64,000 nucleotides of DNA from Xylanibacter muris (lineage in GTDB: Bacteria; Bacteroidota; Bacteroidia; Bacteroidales; Bacteroidaceae), in NCBI RefSeq assembly GCF_013166605.1, contig NZ_JABKKF010000004.1, positions 1 through 64,000 on the forward strand. Direction: 5' to 3'. Each line of letters starts with the position of its first letter. The first letter of the stretch is position 1. Made by a program: the position numbers and the translations under genes. Of the stretch, positions 36,795 to 45,260 are shown piece by piece. The notes beneath the pieces were generated by a model. The model saw nothing but the letters and a program-made list of their open reading frames with translations. It ran no database searches and had not been told where the DNA came from.

Positions 36795-39062
36795 CTACTT
36801 TACAATTTTCGATGCGAATTCCTTTATGTCGTCATCAGAACGCAACTTCTGCTGTAGTTGCGATATTATATCAAGCCCAAGCACACGGCTTTCGTTGCTC
36901 GTCATATTCTCATGTGCCTTCTTGACAAGTTCCACTAATTTCACATCAAACGCATCAATGATTGCTTCTACGTCCAACTCCTCAGCAAGACGTCCGAAAC
37001 TGATAAACTCGGACGGAGGCAGAATCATCTCACGCAGCTGACGCGACATTTCACCCATTGTGGTCTTGTCAACCTTCATTCCTACCTCAAACTCATCCAT
37101 AGCCTCTTCCTCACATACCTCAACAATGGCTCCCTTGGGATTATCAAGACCGTTGTTGACTCTGCGCTGCGCCGTTACAAGACGCTCTGTCTCATCAATG
37201 GCATCGTTGACCTTCTGAGCAAACGACGCTATGTCCGCATCCATCTTTCCAAGCTCCACAAACACTTTTGCAAGCAGTTTCTTTGCAAACTCGAAAGCCA
37301 CAAGGCGCGTCTTGCTCACATACAGGTTTGCAAGGTAGCCCTGATGCTCGGCATAGCGGCGCGCTCCCACGTTCACCATTCGCTGAAGGATGCCAAGATG
37401 ACTCCACTCCGACACATTGGCCTCGCAGAGCTGCATGTATGCCTCATGGTTTTTCTTCTCGGCAACCGAGTTCTTCTCATAGTCTGTGCGCATTGCACCC
37501 ACACGCTCGAGTAGACGCCTTGAAAGGCTCTGAAGTTCCTGAAGCGAAACATCTCCCAACTTCCATTTATCAAAAAGTCCCGACTCTATATTATGCCTGA
37601 TCTCTTTTGCCAATGCAGGAATCGCACGCTCCTTGCCTTCATAATACCCCTTTACACCTTTATCGCGGAAAAACTCATCGAAAAGGTTACCCATCAGACG
37701 GTCGAGGTCTGTAAGCGGACAGTCCGCCTCCTTGGCCTGATCGGCATAGTTCTGGGCCATCAGATTCCAGTAATTTGCAAAACTCTCATGCTCCTCATCT
37801 GTTTTCAACACACGTTCTTCAAGCATAAGGTGCGGCTCGTCAAGCATCCATGCGGCAAGATGCTCCGCCTTGAGATACTTTTCATCATAGTCGATATTCC
37901 GCTCTTCATCCACATACCCCTGGCTCTCACGCCAATTGTTGTACTTAAACTGGTAGAGCACGCTTTCTCCCACGGTATATGTAATATGCTTCAGCACACG
38001 CAACTCGGGATACACAATACGCTTTATTCCGAAAGAATTTATTTTCTTTGTCCTCGCCACAGGTTTCTGTCCGCTCTCATCCGTATTTTCCGCCTCGCTG
38101 AACTCGTATGAGAAATCGTCCATGTTCTCAAAGTTATAGGCACGTATGATATCTTCGTTCACCTTATTCTCGCTGTTGATGAGGAATATTCTGGCAAACA
38201 CATAGTCACTCACAAGCTTTGGCAGCTCTGTGAACGAGTTTATGGACAGACCGTTGTCGTTCACGTTACTATATATGGTAAGTCCGTCGGCCACTCCCTT
38301 GACCCGATCATTATGCAGACGCGCCTCACCGCCTCCTGTAACATCCTGCGGATACCAGCGTCCGGACTGCAGGGCATTAAGTTCGTTCATCGCGGCATAG
38401 CCGTTGGGATAGTATCGTCCCTGGTCCATGTCGGCCTTAGGCAGGTTCATTTCCGGCATCATGGCATATACAAGAACCTTTGAGCCGGGGAACGTCTTTC
38501 GTGTCTGCACAATGGCGTCGACGATGGATCCCGAACCTGTGCCACCACTGAGTCCGGCAAAGATATGGAAGCATACATGACTTTCATCCTCCGAAGCTTC
38601 GCGGCAACGTGCGAATGCATTACGCAAAGCATTGACATACGATGATGCGTTGGCGGCAAAAAGCAGACGGCCGGCACGCCGCTTCTGTCCGGCGGCCTGA
38701 CCGAGCGAACCGATGGCTGATTTTACAGCCTGCACATTGTTCACTATACCTTTGACCGTAGGAAAACTTTCTATATGATCGAGAATATAGCTGGTGTCTA
38801 CAGCCTTGATGTTAAGAAACTCATTGTTGGTAAACGAGGCGTCCTGCCCCATCACACGAAAGTCGGCTCTTGCACGCCCGTCCTTGGGCATCATCTCGTC
38901 AGTCGAGTCCACATAAAGAAGAGCCACCGGAAATTTACTGCGTTCTTCCTGCGTGGGAAACTCCTCATACATTCGCATCTTGAACGCGCGGAGAATCTTT
39001 CCGCCCGTTCCTCCTAAGCCTACCAGAATATGATAGCCGTTACTGAAAGGTTTGTTTGCCAT
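36795..39062 (-). CDS. Divergent FtsZ/tubulin-like GTPase
   Basis: A 755-residue cytoplasmic protein of the bacterial tubulin-like superfamily (Tubulin_2 type). Residues 12-23 (ILVGLGGTGGKIL) are the N-terminal nucleotide loop. Residues 171-177 (SGGTGSG) match the tubulin/FtsZ GTP-binding signature exactly. The Rossmann-like first half is followed by a long helical region (about 400-755), much longer than in FtsZ, which ends in DDDIKEFASKIVK before TAG. Divergent FtsZ-like families in bacteria are predicted to act in membrane remodelling; no function is established here. It lies second in the operon, 74 bases after a three-pass membrane protein, and shares its frame with the GYF gene that follows. 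Confidence 0.85.
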   Translation of the reverse strand: MANKPFSNGYHILVGLGGTGGKILRAFKMRMYEEFPTQEERSKFPVALLYVDSTDEMMPKDGRARADFRVMGQDASFTNNEFLNIKAVDTSYILDHIESFPTVKGIVNNVQAVKSAIGSLGQAAGQKRRAGRLLFAANASSYVNALRNAFARCREASEDESHVCFHIFAGLSGGTGSGSIVDAIVQTRKTFPGSKVLVYAMMPEMNLPKADMDQGRYYPNGYAAMNELNALQSGRWYPQDVTGGGEARLHNDRVKGVADGLTIYSNVNDNGLSINSFTELPKLVSDYVFARIFLINSENKVNEDIIRAYNFENMDDFSYEFSEAENTDESGQKPVARTKKINSFGIKRIVYPELRVLKHITYTVGESVLYQFKYNNWRESQGYVDEERNIDYDEKYLKAEHLAAWMLDEPHLMLEERVLKTDEEHESFANYWNLMAQNYADQAKEADCPLTDLDRLMGNLFDEFFRDKGVKGYYEGKERAIPALAKEIRHNIESGLFDKWKLGDVSLQELQSLSRRLLERVGAMRTDYEKNSVAEKKNHEAYMQLCEANVSEWSHLGILQRMVNVGARRYAEHQGYLANLYVSKTRLVAFEFAKKLLAKVFVELGKMDADIASFAQKVNDAIDETERLVTAQRRVNNGLDNPKGAIVEVCEEEAMDEFEVGMKVDKTTMGEMSRQLREMILPPSEFISFGRLAEELDVEAIIDAFDVKLVELVKKAHENMTSNESRVLGLDIISQLQQKLRSDDDIKEFASKIVK

Positions 39063-39136
39063 ATCATTTCTTAATTATATTATTATCAAAAATACAAAAT
39101 CACATCTGTACCGGCTACCACACCAAGAACAGGATA

Positions 39137-39754
39137 CTACAGTCTTCTGCGGGAAGAACCCGGCATACGCGGCCCCTTTCCTCCATAAATTCTCGGAATA
39201 TTGCCTGTACCGACACCCGTTCCTGGCATCACAGGCCTACGATGTCGTACCGTTGTCTTTACCGCAACAGCCATACCTACAACAATAAAGCCCAATATCC
39301 ACCATACACGGCGGACCATATATGACTTTACGCCTTCACTAACGCTATCGGCAATAATCTGCGGCATGGCTGACAGACTGCCGGCATCAAGCGAACCGAC
39401 ATCCACGAATCTTTTTATAACAGGATATTCGTCCGATATATGCCCGGCTATCTGTTCGGGAGACACACCGGCATTCCTGCCTGCCTCAACACCGGCATCT
39501 ATAAGTTCTGTGACTTCAACACGAATGTCATCCACATAGCCAAGCACCTTGAAACCACCACATATAAGTATGCACTGCGATGTAATCAACAGTCCAAGCA
39601 CACCGCATGCAATATATGTGAGAGGAGAGAAACGGGAATTCGAACAAATGACACTTAACAACACAAAGAACAGAGCCATTATTACAATGGCCATGAGCAA
39701 TCCCCAAATAAAACTGCCAAAAGAGAATTTTATCAGTTCAAAGATTGTCAGCAT
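39137..39754 (-). CDS. Three-pass membrane protein, first gene of the tubulin-like operon
   Basis: A 205-residue inner-membrane protein with hydrophobic segments at about residues 10-36, 44-68 and 147-165. A 75-residue helical acidic loop lies between the second and third, and a Gly/Pro/Arg-rich basic tail follows the third (RHRRPVMPGTGVGTG... GSSRRRL). I do not recognise the family. The proline-containing tail could be a ligand for the GYF domain encoded downstream (inference). A -7 box TACCTTTG (39802-39795) lies 41 bases before its ATG. Confidence 0.75.
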   Translation of the reverse strand: MLTIFELIKFSFGSFIWGLLMAIVIMALFFVLLSVICSNSRFSPLTYIACGVLGLLITSQCILICGGFKVLGYVDDIRVEVTELIDAGVEAGRNAGVSPEQIAGHISDEYPVIKRFVDVGSLDAGSLSAMPQIIADSVSEGVKSYMVRRVWWILGFIVVGMAVAVKTTVRHRRPVMPGTGVGTGNIPRIYGGKGPRMPGSSRRRL

Positions 39755-39794
39755 AATGTATTATTGTAGTTTTTTATTATCAGGTGATTTTGAA

Positions 39795-39802
39795 CAAAGG
39801 TA
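39795..39802 (-). promoter_or_regulatory. -7 box of the tubulin-like operon
   Basis: TACCTTTG on the minus strand, 41 bases upstream of the first gene. No clear TTTG is found 19-21 bp further up, so the promoter may need an activator. Confidence 0.45.
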
Positions 39803-40200
39803 AATAAAAGGTTTTAATATTGTTTAAATAATCATCGTTTAAGATTAGTTTTTAACTTTTAATAATTTACCCCCCCCGAATTAACTTTTAATAACTTTTA
39901 AAGTTCATTGAATTTTATCCGTTTTTCTCATCGTGTCAATATTAAAGCAAGTTTGACATTGCACATTTGGTCTATCGAAAACATTGGATTCATTGCTTTC
40001 ATCCCATGAGTAGGGACGTGCCTTTGGCACGTGTCAGGCGGAAAACATACCACAATGAATAACCCTTAATATGCATTATATATATGTGGTTGTTTTTCTG
40101 AAGAGTCTGTTATATAGGCGTTCACCGCTTGACACATGCCAAAGACATGTCCATAATGAAAAAAGATACGTCATACAAAAATTGTTTTTCCTTAAAAACA
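39803..40200. other. Intergenic region with an inverted pair of REP-like repeats
   Basis: A palindrome copy in plus orientation (40010-40041) faces one in minus orientation (40131-40153). About 75 bases before the first copy are also shared with 54968-55044. A run of eight C (around 39871) and repeated CTTTTAATAA lie nearby. No gene is visible. Confidence 0.6.
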
Positions 40201-40232
40201 TTTGGAAGTTTAAAATAAAGTATGTATTTTTG
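40201..40232 (+). promoter_or_regulatory. Promoter upstream of the CbxX-type ATPase
   Basis: TTTG (40201-40204) and TATTTTTG (40225-40232) are 20 bp apart, a full Bacteroidetes promoter. The next convincing gene begins almost 490 bases downstream, leaving a long leader or a decayed gene between. Confidence 0.6.
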
Positions 40233-40278
40233 CAGCCACTTTTGTTCAAGGCATACGCCATATAACATTAATTTATAA

Positions 40279-40533
40279 ACAAACATTTCAACAGGCCAAG
40301 TAGACGATTATGTTTCATTCAATAATTGTCATGGCAAAAAGAAAGGGCATTATGCCCGACAATTAAAAGTCAAAGATGCAAACAAACCGATTTGTAATGT
40401 CTGGTCCGCCCCGTATGGGTCAACGGCACTAAAACGTGGAGAAACTGCGGCATTTTATCCGCAGGCTGTTCCGCATGCACATGACATTACATTATCGCGG
40501 CATTACGCAGCGATGGTTTATTGCGTTCTTTGA
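40279..40533 (+). pseudogene. Possible decayed reading frame
   Basis: An 84-codon frame with protein-like composition (QVDDYVSFNNCHGKKKGHYA, ANKPICNVWSAPYGSTALKR) begins right after a stop and has no upstream ATG, GTG or TTG. It lies directly downstream of a good promoter. It may be a pseudogene remnant; a chance frame is possible. Just after it, at 40618-40641, is a worn copy of the REP-like palindrome. Confidence 0.25.
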
Positions 40534-40720
40534 CATTTTTGTACCCACACCTGTCTTTTCCAACGGTTGGATTTCCGGTAAGCCAAACAAGCAATGTGAC
40601 TATCATATTTTCCACGAGTATGGACATTGCTTTGCGATGTAGAAGGCACATCTCTCCCGTATAACGGGACTATACAATCACCACCCTCTTAATGTTTATT
40701 TTAAAACCCAATTGTTTTTT

Positions 40721-41896
40721 ATGAAGAAGAATAATACCACCGGTGCAAAACGCGCCACATCAATGCCAGACATTATTCCGGCATACAATTACCCGAACAC
40801 AGTAAACAATTTCTGCAAAACAAACGAAGACGAAAGCCCTATGGATGACGATGAATTCGAAAGACGTCTTAATGAGTTTATAAAACAGGAATGCGAATCC
40901 TTAAAGGACTACATCTCCAATAACGATGATGACAGATATTCAGAAGATGACACCGGCAATGAAGCACAAGACCCAACGACAGAGCATTCCACCGATATCG
41001 AAACCGATGACATGTCTGCCGCACAGCGCCTGAAAGCCATGATAGGCCTGGAAAGAGTAAAACGGGAAATTGACGAAGCCTGCACAATGGCAATGTTCAT
41101 GAACGAACGGAAAAAACTCGGACTTGATAAAAACGGGGAAAACCGCAATCACATGATTTTCCTCGGCAATCCCGGCACAGGCAAGACCACAGTGGCAAAA
41201 CTCATCGGTGAGATGTATCACGAAATGGGACTGCTGTCTATCGGACATACAATCGAGACAAACCGCTCTAAGCTCATAGGAGAATTTATCGGCCAGACAG
41301 AAAAGAACACCACTGAAGCGATAGAGAAAGCACGCGGAGGAGTGTTGTTTATCGATGAAGCATACACTCTTATAAAATCGGAGGAGAATACAAAAGATTT
41401 CGGTATCGAGGTTATAAATACGCTCCTCCCTGTTCTTTCCGAACCGGAACCGGACATGATTGTGATACTCGCCGGATATGACGACAAGATGGAACAACTC
41501 CTGAAAGCCAATAGCGGACTTAACGACCGTTTCCCAGTCAAACTCCACTTCGATGACTACTCCTCCTACGAGCTGACGGAAATAGCATGCCGAACCCTGT
41601 CAGAACGCAACTTCACGCTCACACCCGATGCCGTTTCAGGACTCCGGCAACTGATGGACAAAGCATGTGCCACACGTGACAGATATTTCGGCAACGGCCG
41701 CTGGGTGATAAACCTCATAGACCATGGTATAATGAAGAGCATGGCCGCAAGGGTGATGTCAAAGCCACGTAACGGTGACTGCCGCAATCTGTTCAGTGTC
41801 ATTGAAAAGACAGACATAGAAGAAGCCGAGAAAAACATGCCGGACAACAGAAAAATAAGAATAGCCACGCCAAGACGCATCGGATTCTCCGCATGA
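40721..41896 (+). CDS. CbxX/CfxQ-family AAA ATPase
   Basis: A 391-residue cytoplasmic ATPase. The first 100 residues are acidic and unstructured-looking (DDEFERRLNEFIKQECESLK). The AAA core has GLERVKREIDEA, Walker A FLGNPGTGKTTVAKLIGEMY, Walker B GGVLFIDEAYTL, sensor 1 VILAGYDDKMEQLL and the arginine-bearing SGLNDRFPVKLHFDDYS. This subfamily (CbbX, SpoVK, EccA of type VII secretion) remodels protein complexes. The ATG at 40721 is preferred over a TTG three codons earlier. It is divergent from the tubulin-like operon, and a functional link is possible but unproven. Confidence 0.88.
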   Translation: MKKNNTTGAKRATSMPDIIPAYNYPNTVNNFCKTNEDESPMDDDEFERRLNEFIKQECESLKDYISNNDDDRYSEDDTGNEAQDPTTEHSTDIETDDMSAAQRLKAMIGLERVKREIDEACTMAMFMNERKKLGLDKNGENRNHMIFLGNPGTGKTTVAKLIGEMYHEMGLLSIGHTIETNRSKLIGEFIGQTEKNTTEAIEKARGGVLFIDEAYTLIKSEENTKDFGIEVINTLLPVLSEPEPDMIVILAGYDDKMEQLLKANSGLNDRFPVKLHFDDYSSYELTEIACRTLSERNFTLTPDAVSGLRQLMDKACATRDRYFGNGRWVINLIDHGIMKSMAARVMSKPRNGDCRNLFSVIEKTDIEEAEKNMPDNRKIRIATPRRIGFSA

Positions 41897-41945
41897 CAGA
41901 ATCATTACCCGCTTACAATTCCCGAATGATATCTGCATATAAAAA

Positions 41946-41975
41946 GAGAGGTTGTGCTTTCCGGCACAACCTCTC
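41946..41975. terminator. Bidirectional terminator
   Basis: GAGAGGTTGTGC (41946-41957) pairs with GCACAACCTCTC (41964-41975). On the minus strand TTTTTATATG follows, ending the 42015 gene; it can also stop the ATPase transcript. Confidence 0.75.
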
Positions 41976-42014
41976 CAATAAATCATGAAAACATTATTTC
42001 ATTTTACATATACG

Positions 42015-44654
42015 TTATTTCACAACAACTTTCCTTGTCTTTACAACACCGTTGGCATAAACTTCCTTGATGATGTTTATACCCTTGACTGTACCGCTGA
42101 GCTGAGTACCGTTGATACTGTAAACCATTGTACGTACAACGTTGCCTGCAGCCTCGCTGCCATTCATAACATCTTCGATGCCTGTTACGTACTTCTCAGA
42201 CTCTTCGCCATGGTTGAGAATCATGATATCGAATACGTTCACACCAGAACCTTTTGCGGCAAGTTTCACAAATACCTTGTCAGTACCTTCGTAAGAAAGA
42301 AGGTTCTTGCGCCATATACGGCTGCTGCCGTCCTTACCGTTATCACCCTTACCGGAGATTGTACCTGTGCTCATGTCACCGATAAGCTGCCACTTGTCTG
42401 AATCAACCTTGTCTGCATCGATAGTATCTGTAGCAACGTATAGAGCTGCCGACTTATTGTATCCGCCAAGCAAGGCAACAACGTCAAAAGGACCCTGTAT
42501 AGCCTCTGTTGTATACAGGCATGCAGACATAGGCTCACTCTTGCCATTACCATCGGAAGCTACACTTGAGAACTGTACGAGATAGTTTGTCGCACGGTCG
42601 TCATCATCCTCTGCCGTCTGAGGATTGTAAGCGTTGAAGTCTGCAGGGTTGTGGCTGATAGTAGTGTTCTGCCAGTTACCAGCCTGACCGTATGTCTTAT
42701 ATGCCCATCCCTTACCCGGGTTATGATATGTTGCCTTGTAGGCCGGGTTGTAAATCATATTGCCTTCTTCATCCTCACCTACAGGATTGTCTATATCGTA
42801 GAAGTTATATGCGTTCTTAGAACCTCCATAGTATGTAGGCGACTTGCCGTCAATACACCAGTCATCCTTGTTTGCATCGAAATGGGAAACAATGTCGATA
42901 CGTACCACCTCATCGTCTATATCAACAAACTGGGAAACAGGCTCAGACTGAAGCTTGCCGTTGCCCTCGGCTGTGAAGAATGTGATTGTGGCGTGCTTTG
43001 TAAGAACGATAGGCTCTGTATAATTTGAGCAACGCATGCTGTCGGCACTTCCTACATAGTTATACTTGATTACATCGCCTTCGTTTGCAGGGATAAGAGT
43101 TACGGTTGTCTTACCGCTCTCTTTGCTCAAAGATACAGAAGGAGCGTCGGCAAGCTCATTGATGGCGATAGTCTTCTCAACAACATCAGCCGCATAATAG
43201 CCGTCACCGATTGCAAGTGCCTTCACAACGAGGCTTTCCTTAAGATCGAAAGGCTCTGTATAGAGTGTGCTCTCTGTTGTAGGCTCGCTGCCATCGAGAG
43301 TATAGTAGATCTTTGAACGCTTTGTTGAAGTCTTGATAGATACAGTGGTATACTTGTGGTGATACTCCTCTGTAATAGCCGGCTTGTTTGTCTTTGAAAC
43401 AGCGGCCTTTGTTTCATTCAGCGTCACGATAGCGTTAATAGCGACACTTGTAACACTCTCGTCCGTATCTATATTTGGAGCATAAGCCATCATCATATAG
43501 GCATTACGGTCGAGATTGTGTGCATGGAAGACATTGATATCGCCAACCTTTGCAATAATGGAGTCGTTGTAGAAATATGATCCCGGCTCGGCTGTATAGC
43601 CTGTTATGTTGCCTTCATACGTCATTGTGAGATAACCATCCTCTAAGATAGAGAAACCGTCTGACTTGAACATATCATTTTCACGTGCGCCCTCTCCTAC
43701 AAGTGCGCGTTTTGACGTGCTTTCCACCACATTGCCGTAGCCCCATGTCGGATATAAAGCCGGAGTGAAGTTAAGCATAGGAACAAACGCTATCGCGCTC
43801 TTTATTGTGCCTACATACGGATTGGTTGCGGGAATAAGGTCGCTGAGAACAACAACGCTATATGTCGCCAGAGAGTCAACAGTTACATTGGCCAGGTCTG
43901 TGTTGCTTGCGTTGATGTTTATCGGAACTATCTTAACGTTGCTTATCTTCTCGGGAAGGTTGCTCAGAATTGCAGTCGTGATAACATCCTCATCGGGATT
44001 TGTCGTCTCCGAGTCATAGAGGAACGCAACCTGTGTGGCTGTCGGCTCATCTTCCGGCATGTCGCCCACACAAATAATGTGATAGTGCATACCGCTTGTT
44101 GCCGTGAGTTTCACGTCAACCGCCTTATCGTTGTTGTTGATAAGCACAACGGTGTCTTTACCCATCGTCTTGAATGTTGTCTCACCATTCTCATCGGCAA
44201 CACCAGCAGGAGAAACCTTGAAGCCGCGTGCTTCAGTGTCTTTGTGAGAACTGTAGATTATGGTCATCTTCTCTCCCGCGGGAACTTCCTTTATGGTAAC
44301 GCAGTCTTCTGCCTTACCACCGTTCAACCATACGTGAGGACCGAGTGTGGCATGTTCATACTGCAGACAAAGGTGCTTTGCGGATTTGGCGCCAAACTCA
44401 AGACCGGCTGTCTCCGGAATAATCCAGTCTTCACCGTTTAACTTGCACTTCGCCTCACCGGCAGTACGTGCCTTTGACTCGAAGAAGTTGGTCTGTGAAG
44501 TCCAATAGCCCACACCAGATGCGGCATCAGCTGCAAGGTTGTCGAGCGTCTCTTGGCTGAATCCCTTTGTGAAATTCCAATACTTAATGGGTTCAGCTGC
44601 GTTTATTCCTAATGCGGCAATCAGGAATAACCCTAAAGTAAATAGTTTTTTCAT
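42015..44654 (-). CDS. Secreted multidomain surface protein, paralog A
   Basis: An 879-residue exported protein with a signal peptide (1-19). An N-terminal beta-sandwich (about 20-200) begins with KYWNFTKGFS. A Rossmann-like block (about 208-330; VAFLYDSETTNPDEDV, VVVLSDLIPATNPYVG) follows. Next are one or two chitobiase/beta-hexosaminidase C-terminal-like modules (about 440-590; KIYYTLDGSEPTTESTLYTE) and a beta domain. The last 35 residues (YSINGTQLSG... GVVKTRKVVVK) look like a type IX secretion sorting tail. No catalytic residues are recognisable; a carbohydrate-binding or adhesive role is inference. The promoter is TTG (44797-44795), 20 bp, TAATTTTG (44774-44767). Confidence 0.8.
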   Translation of the reverse strand: MKKLFTLGLFLIAALGINAAEPIKYWNFTKGFSQETLDNLAADAASGVGYWTSQTNFFESKARTAGEAKCKLNGEDWIIPETAGLEFGAKSAKHLCLQYEHATLGPHVWLNGGKAEDCVTIKEVPAGEKMTIIYSSHKDTEARGFKVSPAGVADENGETTFKTMGKDTVVLINNNDKAVDVKLTATSGMHYHIICVGDMPEDEPTATQVAFLYDSETTNPDEDVITTAILSNLPEKISNVKIVPININASNTDLANVTVDSLATYSVVVLSDLIPATNPYVGTIKSAIAFVPMLNFTPALYPTWGYGNVVESTSKRALVGEGARENDMFKSDGFSILEDGYLTMTYEGNITGYTAEPGSYFYNDSIIAKVGDINVFHAHNLDRNAYMMMAYAPNIDTDESVTSVAINAIVTLNETKAAVSKTNKPAITEEYHHKYTTVSIKTSTKRSKIYYTLDGSEPTTESTLYTEPFDLKESLVVKALAIGDGYYAADVVEKTIAINELADAPSVSLSKESGKTTVTLIPANEGDVIKYNYVGSADSMRCSNYTEPIVLTKHATITFFTAEGNGKLQSEPVSQFVDIDDEVVRIDIVSHFDANKDDWCIDGKSPTYYGGSKNAYNFYDIDNPVGEDEEGNMIYNPAYKATYHNPGKGWAYKTYGQAGNWQNTTISHNPADFNAYNPQTAEDDDDRATNYLVQFSSVASDGNGKSEPMSACLYTTEAIQGPFDVVALLGGYNKSAALYVATDTIDADKVDSDKWQLIGDMSTGTISGKGDNGKDGSSRIWRKNLLSYEGTDKVFVKLAAKGSGVNVFDIMILNHGEESEKYVTGIEDVMNGSEAAGNVVRTMVYSINGTQLSGTVKGINIIKEVYANGVVKTRKVVVK

Positions 44655-44766
44655 AAAATATTATTTTTGTTTTTAGTAAGACCAGTTATGGTCATCATTA
44701 ATGATAAATCTACAGTAGAAGTCAAAAACAGATGATAAAAAGGTTAGCCGTTTATGAAAAGCGATG

Positions 44767-44797
44767 CAAAATTAATAATTTACCAAAAATAAAACAA
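44767..44797 (-). promoter_or_regulatory. Promoter of paralog A
   Basis: Minus strand TTG (44797-44795) and TAATTTTG (44774-44767), 20 bp apart, giving a leader of about 105 nt. Confidence 0.55.
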
Positions 44798-45189
44798 CCC
44801 CTCAATGCATATATATTTGATATAAATACATTGTTTTATGATATTCGGATATAAATACGAACAGGCCTGTCAGACAAATACATTTGCTCCCATACAAAGG
44901 ATTGACAGGTTGTAACAAGGATAGGAGTCCAAAGCATTCGGACAGGTATGTATAAAAACCAGTAGGGAGAAAACACAGGAAAATGGAGAGAAAGGAAGGG
45001 TATGTGGAAGCATCAGGCGTGTATGCCTGACACGTGCCAAAAGCACATCTCTCCATGTCGGATGGATACAATGAAATCCAACGTTTCCGTTAGGCCTAAT
45101 TGGCAATGTAATATATCTGTTCTTCCACTGTACATGAACATCACTTCACGATGTATATATGCCAGGCGTTTGCATTGTGTCATTAACAT
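44798..45189. other. Intergenic region with one REP-like repeat
   Basis: The palindrome copy at 45029-45057 (minus orientation, imperfect arms) and its flank (GGATGGATACAATGAAATCC, then AACGTTTCCGTTAGGCC) match the flanks at 15080-15115 and 39970-40000. Short frames here are not gene-like. Confidence 0.6.
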
Positions 45190-45227
45190 ATTCGGGTGAG
45201 CACCGCTATCGCAATGCCCACCCGAAT
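45190..45227 (-). terminator. Probable terminator of paralog B
   Basis: ATTCGGGTG (45190-45198) pairs with CACCCGAAT (45219-45227) a few bases beyond the paralog B stop codon. There is no strong T-run, so the call is moderate. Confidence 0.45.
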
Positions 45228-45260
45228 AACATCTTTATGTTTTAAACAGAGCTGTCTGTA

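Noticed and set aside
36795..36797. TAG read as a sense codon throughout the genome (recoded genetic code)
   Set aside because: TAG ends the fructokinase gene normally, so general recoding is unlikely; only local readthrough or mutation remains.
40288..40380. Minus-strand terminator GGGCATAATGCCC followed by TTTCTTTTTG
   Set aside because: It would fit a terminator, but no gene or promoter on that strand ends here; left unassigned.
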